Source of the DNA: Ornithinibacillus gellani
GTDB taxonomy: Bacteria > Bacillota > Bacilli > Bacillales > Amphibacillaceae
NCBI RefSeq assembly: GCF_003730295.1
Contig: NZ_QTSZ01000041.1
Span: 1 to 64,000, forward strand
Length of the DNA stretch: 64,000 nucleotides
Direction: 5' to 3'
In this document: piece by piece, positions 46,864 through 56,223 of the stretch
Position numbering within the stretch: position 1 is the stretch's first letter
How the letters are laid out: each line of letters starts with the position of its first letter
Program-made: the position numbers and the translations under genes
The notes under the pieces: generated by a model
The model's input: the letters and a program-made list of their open reading frames with translations, nothing else
Database searches by the model: none
Told to the model about the DNA's origin: nothing

Positions 46864-48052
46864 AGACAGCCTCCTCTCTATATAGATCATACAAAGTCTC
46901 CATTTCATGGCTATTATCATAATTGGTTTGTTGGCAGCATCTCTCCAGCTCTTCCATTAAATAGCGGTGATGATAAAGTAAACGAACGCCCGCTGCAATA
47001 CCTGCTGGATTAGACTGGCAAATCATCCCGTCCTGACCATCGCGCACTTGACTGGATGCAGTCGGATAATCGGTAATAATAACCGGTCTTCCTAATTGCT
47101 GCGCCTCGACCACTGTGACCGCCTTCCCCTCATATCTCGACGGCTGTACATAAATGTCGGCTGCCTGCATATAAGGATAGGGGTTTAACTTTTTCCCAAG
47201 CAAAAAGAAGTGATTTTCCAGCTTTCGTTCTGCGATCAATTCCTTTAATTTGGCTTCTTCACCACCATAGCCGATGACATACCAGGAGATGTCATATCCC
47301 TCATCCACTAATAATCGCATCGCCTCTACGGCTACGTCTATCCCCTTCGCATAAGAAAGCCTTGCAACTGTAACCAGCTTGAAGCGTTTATCTCGCTGCA
47401 TTCTTTCATCCAAGGGCTCCATGGCCTGTTGTCGCACCAAATGCGGGGAGGAGATGTTTTCCATTACCCTTACTTTGTGGTCCAAGCTGGGGTACTTTTG
47501 CAAAAATGCTTGGCGACAAGCTTTGGAAACTGCCATGATATAATCGTATTTTTTCCACATCGCCAAATCCAAGGCAATATCTGTGTCTACCGTTGAATAA
47601 TCGGTATGTATCCAGGCAATTTTTAGTTTTGCCTCCACTTTTTCTGCAACCATATAATGCGGCCATAAATAACTAATCGCCAGATCATATTTTTGTTCCA
47701 GTTTCGGTAAAAATGGCAGGGCATATTTCCACATATATTGCATTTGCCGATACCCTTGTTCTGCAGTTTTCCCACGCGACGCGCGATACTTCGCTGCTAA
47801 GCGTGTCAATCCTAAATGAAATAAACCAGATTTAAATACGGAGGGTATGGACATACGAAAGGTCTTGTAGTGAAGCAATTCATCCAGTAAGGAGACTGTT
47901 TCCGGAAGCTGACTTAGAAAGTCTCCACTGTGGCTGTAGAGCATGACATCTACCTCATGTAATTGCGTATCCAAATGCTGCAGCATACTGATTAAACTAC
48001 GCTCCACACCGCCTACCTCCATATCAAATGAGGCAATGAGCGTCCGTTTCAT
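46844..48052 (-). CDS. GT4-family glycosyltransferase
   Basis: A 402-residue GT-B enzyme. MKRTLIASFDMEVGGVERSLISML opens it; LVTVARLSYAKGIDVAVEAM and QPSRYEGKAVTVVEAQQLGRPVIITDY hold the donor site. AAGGAGGG supports ATG 48052, which lies inside the end of the preceding gene. WIHTDYSTVDTDIA near residue 150 is shared with the two other GT4 paralogues. Confidence 0.88.
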   Translation of the reverse strand: MKRTLIASFDMEVGGVERSLISMLQHLDTQLHEVDVMLYSHSGDFLSQLPETVSLLDELLHYKTFRMSIPSVFKSGLFHLGLTRLAAKYRASRGKTAEQGYRQMQYMWKYALPFLPKLEQKYDLAISYLWPHYMVAEKVEAKLKIAWIHTDYSTVDTDIALDLAMWKKYDYIMAVSKACRQAFLQKYPSLDHKVRVMENISSPHLVRQQAMEPLDERMQRDKRFKLVTVARLSYAKGIDVAVEAMRLLVDEGYDISWYVIGYGGEEAKLKELIAERKLENHFFLLGKKLNPYPYMQAADIYVQPSRYEGKAVTVVEAQQLGRPVIITDYPTASSQVRDGQDGMICQSNPAGIAAGVRLLYHHRYLMEELERCCQQTNYDNSHEMETLYDLYREEAVYATGDS

Positions 48053-49178
48053 TTTCCGTCCCTCCTTGCACATGATATAGCTGCTGTAAGGTGGCTACTC
48101 CGTTGGAAATCGTTAGCTTCCGTTCCTCAAATGCTTGGGTAATATTTTCTTTGGATAGGTGGTCGCTCGGCTTAAGCGCCAGTATCCTTTCCGCCCATTT
48201 CGCCGCACCTGAATCAAGTGGCAAGCTATCTATCAACCCTAAACCAACATCTGCTTCCGGCTGAATAGCCTCTGATACCAAACATAGCTTTCCACTCGCT
48301 TGTGCCTCTAACAGCACGAGACCGAGTCCTTCATAAATAGATGGAAACACAAATATATCCATACTATGTAAAGCATTTGCAACATCGTTTTGAATGCCAG
48401 CAAAAGCAATATAATCCGTAAGACCTTGGTGAGCAGCATACGCCTCTATTTCAGCCCGTAAATCGCCATCCCCAACCAGCAAAAGCTTCACTGTAGGACA
48501 TTTCTGAATGAGCTCCTGTAAAATGGCCAGCAAAAATAGATGATTCTTCGCGGCGATAAATCGACCAATATGGCCAATGACAAAATGATCGGTTAACCCC
48601 ATTTCAGCCTGAAATTCCACTGTTTTCACGAGATCTGCTTCCGTAAATCGAGCACAATCAATTACATTTGGAAAATGCTTATACTTTTGCTTCACCAGCC
48701 TGCTTGTTCCAAATAAATAACTGCCAGCTTGATTACTGCAGGCTAGCAGATTGGTAGAAAATATCCGGATAAAGCTTCTCATTATCTTTCCATAGATTTT
48801 TCGTACCTTACCAGCCTGTTCATCCGCCGTTGTATGGGCATGTGAAATACGGACTGGAACCCGGCACATAAATGCAGCTAAAGAGGCGATTCCACAGTGA
48901 AAGAGTGTATGGGCATGCACTGCTTCATAAGGTCCATTTGTCTTGATTGCCCAGATGAGTTCCTTTATGGACATCGTTTTTCTCAAGCGTATGATGCGTC
49001 CACCAAGGGCTTTAATCTCAGCATCGTAATGGGCTTCTTCATGACTGTATGAGACGAAATCAAACTGAACTTTCTCTCGCCGTAAGCCACGATAGACATT
49101 CATCAACATCGTTTCCGTTCCACCACGATTCATTGCTCCTACGACATGGAGAATGCGTGCTGGTCTTTGCACATTCAT
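48024..49178 (-). CDS. GT4-family glycosyltransferase (EpsF-like)
   Basis: A 384-residue GT-B enzyme. RILHVVGAMNRGGTETMLMNVYRGL and HAHTLFHCGIASLAA belong to the EpsF/capsular-type GT4 group; VIGHIGRFIAAKNHLFLLAI and PSIYEGLGLVLLEAQASGKLCLVSE form the donor site. It is clearly related to the EpsF-like gene at 55108. The start is set at ATG 49178, the first one with a fair ribosome site after the sinR stop. Confidence 0.87.
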   Translation of the reverse strand: MNVQRPARILHVVGAMNRGGTETMLMNVYRGLRREKVQFDFVSYSHEEAHYDAEIKALGGRIIRLRKTMSIKELIWAIKTNGPYEAVHAHTLFHCGIASLAAFMCRVPVRISHAHTTADEQAGKVRKIYGKIMRSFIRIFSTNLLACSNQAGSYLFGTSRLVKQKYKHFPNVIDCARFTEADLVKTVEFQAEMGLTDHFVIGHIGRFIAAKNHLFLLAILQELIQKCPTVKLLLVGDGDLRAEIEAYAAHQGLTDYIAFAGIQNDVANALHSMDIFVFPSIYEGLGLVLLEAQASGKLCLVSEAIQPEADVGLGLIDSLPLDSGAAKWAERILALKPSDHLSKENITQAFEERKLTISNGVATLQQLYHVQGGTENETDAHCLI

Positions 49179-49191
49179 GTACTCCATTCCT

Positions 49192-49542
49192 TTATATGCC
49201 ATTTTTTTGTTTCTGCCGATGCTCGTTTTCTTGTTGCCATTTGACAAATTCTATTACCTTTTTATATGCAGGAAGCTGTTCCTTCTTAACCCCTGATTGT
49301 TTCAGCTCATTGACAAAATTTAGCCACTCTGATTCCGGTAGCTTCGAACGATCACCAAGTATTTCTTGTAAATCAACATCTAACGCTTGGGAAACTTTTT
49401 TCATAATATAGATGGATGGATTTTGGTTTAATCCGCGCTCCAAATTGCTAAGATATGATTTAGAAATATTCGCTTGCTCCGCCACTGCCGACAATGTGAT
49501 ACCTTTCTCACGACGAATGCGATAAATGTTTTTTCCAATCAT
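49192..49542 (-). CDS. sinR: SinR-like biofilm repressor inside the EPS operon
   Basis: A 116-residue XRE-family protein. The HTH region (residues 1-66) starts MIGKNIYRIRREKGITLS and continues KSYLSNLERG, NPSI and KVSQALDVDL, all as in B. subtilis SinR. The C-terminal part keeps the SinR/SinI multimer segment: ESEWLNFVNELKQSGVKKEQL. In B. subtilis SinR represses eps and tapA by binding GTTCTYT. No sinI is visible. Its start overlaps the epsN stop by one base (TAATG), so it is made with the EPS enzymes and would give negative feedback on the operon. It might instead be an SlrR-like antagonist. Confidence 0.88.
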   Translation of the reverse strand: MIGKNIYRIRREKGITLSAVAEQANISKSYLSNLERGLNQNPSIYIMKKVSQALDVDLQEILGDRSKLPESEWLNFVNELKQSGVKKEQLPAYKKVIEFVKWQQENEHRQKQKNGI

Positions 49543-50741
49543 TATTCGTATACCCCAGGCTTTCCTAAAATGAAGTAACGTTTCTGGTTAACATGATGAA
49601 ATGCACTGCGAATTACAGCGATGACTCGATCCTGTTGTTCTGTTGTCAAACTGGAACCAGAAGGTAAACATATCCCTGTTTGAAATAGTTGTGCAGCAAC
49701 ATGCTGATCCTCATCATCATGCGGATAGTAAGCCATCTCGTTAAATAGCGGTTGCAAATGCAATGGCTTCCAAACAAGCCTTGCCTCAATTCCTTCTTGC
49801 TGTAATATCTCCAGCAGTTGCCAGGAAGATAAGCCAGCCAATTTTTCCTTGATCGTTAATGCCGTTAGCCATCGATTGGATTTTGTTTTGGCCATTTCCG
49901 GCATAAAGGATAGACCCGGCAAATCAATTAGTGTTTGGCAATATCGATCGAAAATCCGCCTTCTTGCTTGGACCCGATCATGTAATACCTTTAACTGTGC
50001 CCTGCCAAATGCTGCAAGAAGATTGCTCATGCGATAATTATAACCCGCTACTTTATGCTGATAATATGGAGCCGGTTCTTTGGCTTGCGTTGCTAGAAAC
50101 CGGGCTTTTTCGATTGCTTTTTCGTCATCGGAAACGAGCATACCTCCACCAGATGTCGTAATGATTTTATTGCCATTAAATGAATAGATACCGAAGTCAC
50201 CTAACGTTCCACTCGCCTTCCCTTTATACGTGGAGCCCATCGATTCCGCTGCATCTTCAATTACCGGGATATCGTAATAGTTACAGATAAGTCGAATTTC
50301 ATCCATCTTGGCACTTTGCCCAAATAAGTGAACGACGATAACTGCTTTAGGCAACTTCCCTTTTAAGGAAGCTTCATTTAGCGCCCGACGAAGGGCCAAT
50401 GGAGACATATTCCATGTTTCCGGCTCTGAATCGATAAATACAGGTGTTGCCCCCAGATATAAAATAGGATTGGCACTTGCAACAAATGTTAATGTCGAAC
50501 AAAACACCGTATCATTTGGCTTGATATTCAGAAGGGATAAAGCCAGATGAATAGCTGCCGTTCCAGAGCTAACTGCAACCGCCCCTTTTACACCCACTAG
50601 CGCTTTTGTTTCCTCTTCAAACGCATCCACATCTGGCCCAACTGGCGCAATCCAATTGGATCGAATCGCCTCTTCCATATAGGCTGCTTCCTGTCCGCTT
50701 AAATGTGGAGGAGATAAATATATTTTCTTCTGTTCCCCCAT
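49542..50741 (-). CDS. epsN: UDP-4-amino-sugar aminotransferase (EpsN/PglE type)
   Basis: A 399-residue PLP-dependent DegT/DnrJ/EryC1 aminotransferase. IYLSPPHLSGQEAAYMEEAI starts it; SSGTAAIHLAL binds phosphate, VIEDAAESMGSTY the ring, and YSFNGNKIITTSGGGML has the PLP lysine. It turns the EpsC 4-keto product into the 4-amino sugar for EpsM to acetylate, giving UDP-di-N-acetylbacillosamine. It lies 18 nt after epsM. Confidence 0.93.
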   Translation of the reverse strand: MGEQKKIYLSPPHLSGQEAAYMEEAIRSNWIAPVGPDVDAFEEETKALVGVKGAVAVSSGTAAIHLALSLLNIKPNDTVFCSTLTFVASANPILYLGATPVFIDSEPETWNMSPLALRRALNEASLKGKLPKAVIVVHLFGQSAKMDEIRLICNYYDIPVIEDAAESMGSTYKGKASGTLGDFGIYSFNGNKIITTSGGGMLVSDDEKAIEKARFLATQAKEPAPYYQHKVAGYNYRMSNLLAAFGRAQLKVLHDRVQARRRIFDRYCQTLIDLPGLSFMPEMAKTKSNRWLTALTIKEKLAGLSSWQLLEILQQEGIEARLVWKPLHLQPLFNEMAYYPHDDEDQHVAAQLFQTGICLPSGSSLTTEQQDRVIAVIRSAFHHVNQKRYFILGKPGVYE

Positions 50742-50759
50742 GCTTTGGCCACCTTCCCT

Positions 50760-51407
50760 CTATACAATTTCTATCCTTCGTTTCATCGATTCCTCGATAA
50801 TTTTTGCCGGACTGCCTACTGCCTTGCAATAGGAAGGAAGCGATCGGATAAGTGTGGATCCAGCACCAATGATGGACCACTTTCCAACCTCCACTCCTGG
50901 TATAATCGTCGCTCCAGCCCCTACCTGTACGCCTTCTCCGATCGTGACATTGCCAGTCAAAGTTGCATTAGGCGAAATATGAGAAAAATGAGCCACTGCA
51001 CTATCATGCTCGACGACAGCACCTGAATTGATAATGCAATGATTACCAACTGCTGCATTGGCATTCATGACGGTATTTGGCATGATAACCGTGCCATGAC
51101 CAATGAGGCAGCTTTTGCTAATCACAGCGGACGGGTCAATAATGGTAGCATATTGCTTCAAAGGTAAACCGAGTGCTTCTGCGATTTGCTTTCTCGTTTG
51201 GTTATCGCCAATCGCTAATACAAGCCGGCACTCTTCATCTATAATTGTTTTTAATGTTTCGATTGGGCCGTATAAAATATACGCATCTGTGAAAATTGAT
51301 TCATATTTATCATCAAGAATAGCGATCATACGGTAGTCCGGTAATCGGGAAATCATACTTTGAATGACTTTGCTATGACCACCATCTCCTAACATGATGA
51401 TTCTCAT
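50760..51407 (-). CDS. epsM: Sugar O/N-acetyltransferase (EpsM/PglD type)
   Basis: A 215-residue NeuD/PglD-family enzyme: an N-terminal Rossmann-like domain (IIMLGDGGHSKVIQSMI) and a C-terminal left-handed beta-helix of hexapeptide repeats (NTVMNANAAVGNHCIINSGAVVEHDS). His in EHDS is the catalytic base region. It acetylates the 4-amino group in bacillosamine synthesis. Its start overlaps the epsL stop by four bases. Confidence 0.92.
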   Translation of the reverse strand: MRIIMLGDGGHSKVIQSMISRLPDYRMIAILDDKYESIFTDAYILYGPIETLKTIIDEECRLVLAIGDNQTRKQIAEALGLPLKQYATIIDPSAVISKSCLIGHGTVIMPNTVMNANAAVGNHCIINSGAVVEHDSAVAHFSHISPNATLTGNVTIGEGVQVGAGATIIPGVEVGKWSIIGAGSTLIRSLPSYCKAVGSPAKIIEESMKRRIEIV

Positions 51408-52018
51408 CCCATTTCACCACCCCTTGTACCTTTAAATTTTTGCATGGTTGTCATGCCTTCCCCACTAATTCCTTCCCGCTTCACAACCTTTACTAAGGTA
51501 AGCATAAGAATCCGACAATCCACCCACATACTCGCATGCTCGACATACCAAATATCATGCTCAAATTTCTCTTCCCAGCTTATGGCATTCCTCCCATTTA
51601 CCTGGGCCCAACCAGTTATCCCCGGCTTTACCGTATGCCTTTTTGCTTGTGCTTCCGTGTAAAGTGGTAAATATTCCAGCAAAAGTGGGCGTGGTCCAAC
51701 GAGGCTCATCTCTCCTTTCAACACATTAACAAGCTGTGGCAGCTCATCCAGACTGCATTTACGTAACAGCTTACCAAGTGCGGTTAAGCGCTGATGGTCA
51801 TCCAAGACATGCCCATGCTGATTGGATAATTCAGTCATTGTACGTAGCTTATACAGCGTAAAAGGTTTTCCATTTAAACCTGGTCGTATTTGTCGATATA
51901 AAATGGGGGCGCCCATCTTCCACCGAATCAAACCGGCAGCAGCCAATAATAACGGGAAGGTTAGGATGAGCAAAAAAAGGGAACCAACCATATCTAGGAA
52001 CCGTTTCACCAATATCAT
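51404..52018 (-). CDS. epsL: Initiating phosphoglycosyl transferase (EpsL/PglC type)
   Basis: A 204-residue monotopic phosphoglycosyl transferase that puts the first sugar-1-phosphate on undecaprenyl phosphate. A re-entrant hydrophobic helix ([19 protein letters not shown]) is followed by LYKLRTM, the catalytic Asp-Glu pair in [18 protein letters not shown] and [14 protein letters not shown]. It has the short form like PglC and EpsL. Neighbouring epsM/epsN and epsC supply its likely substrate, UDP-diNAcBac. Confidence 0.93.
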   Translation of the reverse strand: MILVKRFLDMVGSLFLLILTFPLLLAAAGLIRWKMGAPILYRQIRPGLNGKPFTLYKLRTMTELSNQHGHVLDDHQRLTALGKLLRKCSLDELPQLVNVLKGEMSLVGPRPLLLEYLPLYTEAQAKRHTVKPGITGWAQVNGRNAISWEEKFEHDIWYVEHASMWVDCRILMLTLVKVVKREGISGEGMTTMQKFKGTRGGEMG

Positions 52019-52041
52019 TCCTCCATCCTGTCACCTGTTGA

Positions 52042-53112
52042 TTATTTTTGCAGGGACAGTTCCGATAACGGATGTGATAGATGCTTGGCAGAAATCCTAC
52101 TACGTTCATATCCATGCGGATTCTTAACCTGCCAGCGCCACGTATCCATACACATCCGCTCTACACCTCTCATTGCCTGCCAGCCCAGTTCTTGCTTAGC
52201 CTTTCTAGGATCGGCATAGCAGACAGCAGCATCCCCAGGCCTTCGATTCGTAATTATATACGGAATTGATCTACCTGATGCACCTTCAAAGGCCGCGACC
52301 ATTTCAAGCACACTATAGCCATTTCCAGTCCCTAAGTTATACGTATGCACGCCAGGTATGTGAACAGTCCTTTCCAACGCTTTTAAATGTCCAGTTGCAA
52401 GATCAACGACATGAATGTAATCTCGCACACCCGTGCCATCCTTTGTTTCATAATCCCCACCATAGATGGATAGCTGCTGCCGATTACCAATTGCCACCTG
52501 TGCCATATAAGGCAGTAGATTATTTGGGACACCATTTGGATCTTCGCCAATTTCCCCGCTTTCATGGGCACCAATTGGATTAAAATAACGAAGAAGCACA
52601 ATGCTCCAATCTGGATTTGCCGCATATACATCTGCCAATATCTCCTCGATCATCAGCTTCGTTCGACCATAAGGATTAATGGCGTGTACAGCTGCATCTT
52701 CACGTAACGGCATCTGTCCGGTTGCGCCATATACAGTGGCAGAGGAACTGAACACGAGCCGTTTCACATTGAATTCCATCATGACATGACATAAATTAAC
52801 CGTACCTGTGACATTGTTTTGAAAATATCGCAATGGGAATAACGCCGATTCACCTACTGCTTTTAACCCTGCAAAATGAACGACAGCATCAATAGGATGA
52901 GCTGCGAATACCTTTTGAATATCACGTTTTTGCAATAGATCAACAGCATAAATCGGAAAGGTTTTTCCAGTAATACGGGATACCCGGCGCAATGCCTCTT
53001 GCTTGCTATTGGAAAAATTATCAATCACAACAATGTCATGACCCTTCTGCAGCAGCTCGATACACGTATGACTACCAATATATCCTGCACCACCTGTTAC
53101 AAGTATTGCCAA
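52042..53112 (-). CDS. galE: UDP-glucose 4-epimerase
   Basis: A 356-residue extended SDR interconverting UDP-glucose and UDP-galactose (or GlcNAc forms). LVTGGAGYIGSHTCIELL binds NAD, SSSATVYG holds the serine, YGRTKLMIEEIL the Tyr/Lys pair, and RYFNPIGAHESGEIGEDPNG is GalE-specific. It starts 11 nt after the EpsG-like gene and feeds galactose units to the EPS, with galU nearby for UDP-glucose. Confidence 0.95.
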   Translation of the reverse strand: MAILVTGGAGYIGSHTCIELLQKGHDIVVIDNFSNSKQEALRRVSRITGKTFPIYAVDLLQKRDIQKVFAAHPIDAVVHFAGLKAVGESALFPLRYFQNNVTGTVNLCHVMMEFNVKRLVFSSSATVYGATGQMPLREDAAVHAINPYGRTKLMIEEILADVYAANPDWSIVLLRYFNPIGAHESGEIGEDPNGVPNNLLPYMAQVAIGNRQQLSIYGGDYETKDGTGVRDYIHVVDLATGHLKALERTVHIPGVHTYNLGTGNGYSVLEMVAAFEGASGRSIPYIITNRRPGDAAVCYADPRKAKQELGWQAMRGVERMCMDTWRWQVKNPHGYERSRISAKHLSHPLSELSLQK

Positions 53113-53123
53113 ATGACCACCCC

Positions 53124-54194
53124 CTAAAATGATAGAAAATCACTGCGGTATTGAATTTGTAAGCTAATGACTGATTCAAAATAAAAATAAGCCGCATAAC
53201 AAACGAGAATGCCATAATAAATGACCCGTTCATCCCGTTTATGAAACAGCTTGACAACCCAGGCTATTAAAATTAACTGATACAGCTCAAAATAAATAGA
53301 AAACCTGGCAAATATCCAATTTTGTGTAGAGATCACCATAAACACGAAACCAAGTAAAGCCATGTTTACGATATAATCACTGTCCTCAAATATTTCCTTC
53401 AATTTTTCCCTGCCAAGATAGGCAATGATGAGGGGAATGGCAGACACAACAGCACGTAAAACACTTGCACCGCCTTCCTGAAAATCCTTATAATGCCCAT
53501 ATTGTGTATCCTCGATTGCTGAAAAAAGCAGCGCGGAAAAATAATCAAATCCAATTACAATAAAAACGGATAATACCAATAAACCAATCGAAACACGTGA
53601 CCAGGCCGGAAAACGTACGACGAAATAAAGCACAAGCAATATCAATGCCGTTTGATGAAATAACGATGCCAGCAACACAATGCATGCAAATGGAAAAAAC
53701 CGGCCTTGAATCAAAAAACGGATGGCCGTAAATGCAATTGCTGCAGCCAATACTTGTCGTATCCCATTCATCGATACAAGAAACAGCCCACCAGTAATAT
53801 AGACACAGAGACTAATCTCTATCATTCTGGAGTAATAATAAAACACGATAACTATTAGTAGATTTGTAACCAGCGCAGTGACAAATAGCATAAGCTGCGG
53901 ATCGTCTGAAAATTGCTTCAGCACCATTTGCAAGAAACCAAATCCAATATCTTTTTCCGATAGGATATATTCCAATGTAAAATCATTAGATTCATATGCA
54001 TGCTTGTAAAAATACGTATCACCAATATTGGCACGTAAGCCCGAGACCGTCACCAAGGATGCCAATGAGCCAAATACGAATAGTTTATTCGGTCGAATAG
54101 GTACGGCTGCACCTAATGGTGTAGGTCTCGCAATCCATCTCGACAGAAACGCAAAGCTAAATACGATAAGAAGATTCATCCATAATAGGCTCAT
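53124..54194 (-). CDS. epsG: EpsG-like polysaccharide polymerase
   Basis: A 356-residue protein with about ten membrane helices, of the EpsG family of Wzy-like polymerases that join repeat units outside the membrane. An early loop carries GLRANIGDTYFYKHAY, followed by EKDIGFGFLQMVLKQF, typical of EpsG. ATG 54194 has AAAGGGAT upstream; an in-frame ATG 18 bases earlier has a poorer spacing. It fits between EpsE/F-like transferases and the sugar-nucleotide genes as in B. subtilis. Confidence 0.88.
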   Translation of the reverse strand: MSLLWMNLLIVFSFAFLSRWIARPTPLGAAVPIRPNKLFVFGSLASLVTVSGLRANIGDTYFYKHAYESNDFTLEYILSEKDIGFGFLQMVLKQFSDDPQLMLFVTALVTNLLIVIVFYYYSRMIEISLCVYITGGLFLVSMNGIRQVLAAAIAFTAIRFLIQGRFFPFACIVLLASLFHQTALILLVLYFVVRFPAWSRVSIGLLVLSVFIVIGFDYFSALLFSAIEDTQYGHYKDFQEGGASVLRAVVSAIPLIIAYLGREKLKEIFEDSDYIVNMALLGFVFMVISTQNWIFARFSIYFELYQLILIAWVVKLFHKRDERVIYYGILVCYAAYFYFESVISLQIQYRSDFLSF

Positions 54195-54223
54195 ATCATT
54201 ATCCCTTTCCATACTTCACAGGA

Positions 54224-55111
54224 CTATGCAGGTCTAGTTTTCATCATGACATACAGATAAAGCAGGAACCCAAAAGGAAGCGCCAGCAAGGTTAATCCCT
54301 TTTGAGGTGTTTGTTGTAGAAAATGTCTGTTTCTACCTATGATGCTGCTGGACACATAATGAATTGCCTGTCGCAGCTTAAACCATTTACTCCCGAACGG
54401 TAATTTCATTAATTCTATACGATAAAAAGAAAACCCCCGCGGATTGCGACGGTATTGATGCAGCATATTATTGGACGAGCCATCAGCCATATATTCCACA
54501 TGACAGAGCACCTCATTCAGGAGTAGTAATTCATATTCCATGTCCAAACGGTAATACTTATATGCAAGTCCAACATAGGTTTCATTATTAAATTGAGGAT
54601 AAGGAAACCGCCTCGTTAACTCGGTACGATAAACAAGTTTTTTATCTCCTGTTACGCCATACCTGGCATATAGATCAAAAAGGGTCGAACGTTCCAAGTT
54701 GGATGGTAGTTCGGTTCCAATAATATGCCCATCTGTATCGGCATCAAGCCCAACCAAACCACTCACCTCATTAGACCCATGCCGCTCCCAAAAATGAATG
54801 ATTTTTTCTACCGCATCCACGGGTACATAATCATCCGAATCGATACACATATTTAGTTCCGTGTGAATTTGTGCATAAGCGGTATTATGCGCCCCATGCA
54901 TCCCTTGATTTGATTGCTTGATATAGCGTATATCTACCTTTCCAGCATCCATCCACCCTTGCACAAGAGAAGCTGTATCATCTGTTGAACCATCATCGAT
55001 AATAAGCCAAATAAATGCTTGAACCGTTTGTTTCGATAAGCTTTCATACAAGCGCGGGAGGCAGTATGCCCGATTATATGTCGGTGTAAAAATTGTTAAT
55101 CGCTTCATCAT
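54224..55111 (-). CDS. GT2-family glycosyltransferase (EpsE/EpsH position)
   Basis: A 295-residue GT-A enzyme. TIFTPTYNRAYCLPRLYESLSKQ, IIDDGSTDDTASLVQGWM and MCIDSDDYV are its motifs, and a C-terminal hydrophobic stretch (LLALPFGFLLYLYVMM) may hold it at the membrane. It resembles bacterial GT2 enzymes of EPS loci; whether it also acts as an EpsE-type flagellar clutch cannot be read from the sequence. Start overlaps the previous gene by four bases. Confidence 0.85.
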   Translation of the reverse strand: MMKRLTIFTPTYNRAYCLPRLYESLSKQTVQAFIWLIIDDGSTDDTASLVQGWMDAGKVDIRYIKQSNQGMHGAHNTAYAQIHTELNMCIDSDDYVPVDAVEKIIHFWERHGSNEVSGLVGLDADTDGHIIGTELPSNLERSTLFDLYARYGVTGDKKLVYRTELTRRFPYPQFNNETYVGLAYKYYRLDMEYELLLLNEVLCHVEYMADGSSNNMLHQYRRNPRGFSFYRIELMKLPFGSKWFKLRQAIHYVSSSIIGRNRHFLQQTPQKGLTLLALPFGFLLYLYVMMKTRPA

Positions 55112-56223
55112 GTCGCCTCCCCCAATCTTAAATAGGCTTGCTCTTCCAGCTTGGCAGTCCGTTTAATGTCATAGCCCTGTTTTTCAACCTGTTGCGGATG
55201 AATGTAACGTGAGGGTTGATTTCGGAGCAGCTGAACAGCAGCACTTACCCATCGTTCCGGATCGCTCAACGGCAACTGCTGCAGCAAACCAATCCCTAGA
55301 TCCACTTCAGATGTGATACGATTCGAAATGAGACAGGGAAGACCGGCACTTTGTGCTTCAACTAATGTCACCGGAAGCCCTTCATGAAAAGATGGAAAGA
55401 TAAATATATCTATTGCCTGTAATAGTTCCGCTATATCATCCCGGATGCCGAGCAATTTAACTTGTGATTCTAATCCAAGGGCATTTATTCGTTGTTCGAT
55501 CTTGACGCGCTGGTCCCCGTCCCCGATTAGCAATAGTATGGCATTGGGATGCTTTTTAATTATTTCAGCAAATATAGTAAGTAAAAATAAATGGTTTTTT
55601 TGTCGATTAAAACGTCCAACATGCCCAACGACTAACTGATCAGAAGCAATATCAAGCAGCCTTCTCATCTGTATTCGATTCGCTTCCGAAAATTGAAATT
55701 GTTCCACGTCTACCCCATTTTTCAATATGCTGGCTTGTTTTGCTTTCGCACCAAACATCCATTTAGCTGCTTGATCAGAGCAAGCATAATAATGTGTTGC
55801 CGCTCCTTGAACGAGGCTGCCTGCATACCATTTATACAGCTTGGCGGCCAAACCTCCCTCGCTTTCCGTATTATGACTATGCGCAATACGAATGGGCACT
55901 TTTGCGCGTTTTGCAGCCTGTAACACAATCCCACTCATCTTATCTAAATGGGAATGAACAACCTTATACTGTGGATGCATTTGTAAAAAGTGACATACCT
56001 TTTTCAAAAAGGCGCTATGGCCAATGTCCGTAACGTAAGGAATCTGATACAGTCTTCCGCCTAATGCTTGGATTTCCTGATCATATGCACCATCCCGACA
56101 GGTAAGAAAGTCAAATTGAATCCGATTCCGGTCCATATTGCGATATAAATTCATGATTAAGGTTTCCGCACCACCGCGATTCATATTCACCACTACATGC
56201 AAAACCCTTAATGGGCCGCCCAT
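55108..56223 (-). CDS. epsF: GT4-family glycosyltransferase (EpsF-like)
   Basis: A 371-residue GT-B enzyme. LRVLHVVVNMNRGGAETLIMNLYRNM, HSHLDKMSGIVLQAAK and HVGRFNRQKNHLFLLTIF agree with EpsF; PSFHEGLPVTLVEAQSAGLPCLISN carries the EX7E pair. It overlaps the EpsD-like gene by 16 bases. Confidence 0.89.
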   Translation of the reverse strand: MGGPLRVLHVVVNMNRGGAETLIMNLYRNMDRNRIQFDFLTCRDGAYDQEIQALGGRLYQIPYVTDIGHSAFLKKVCHFLQMHPQYKVVHSHLDKMSGIVLQAAKRAKVPIRIAHSHNTESEGGLAAKLYKWYAGSLVQGAATHYYACSDQAAKWMFGAKAKQASILKNGVDVEQFQFSEANRIQMRRLLDIASDQLVVGHVGRFNRQKNHLFLLTIFAEIIKKHPNAILLLIGDGDQRVKIEQRINALGLESQVKLLGIRDDIAELLQAIDIFIFPSFHEGLPVTLVEAQSAGLPCLISNRITSEVDLGIGLLQQLPLSDPERWVSAAVQLLRNQPSRYIHPQQVEKQGYDIKRTAKLEEQAYLRLGEAT

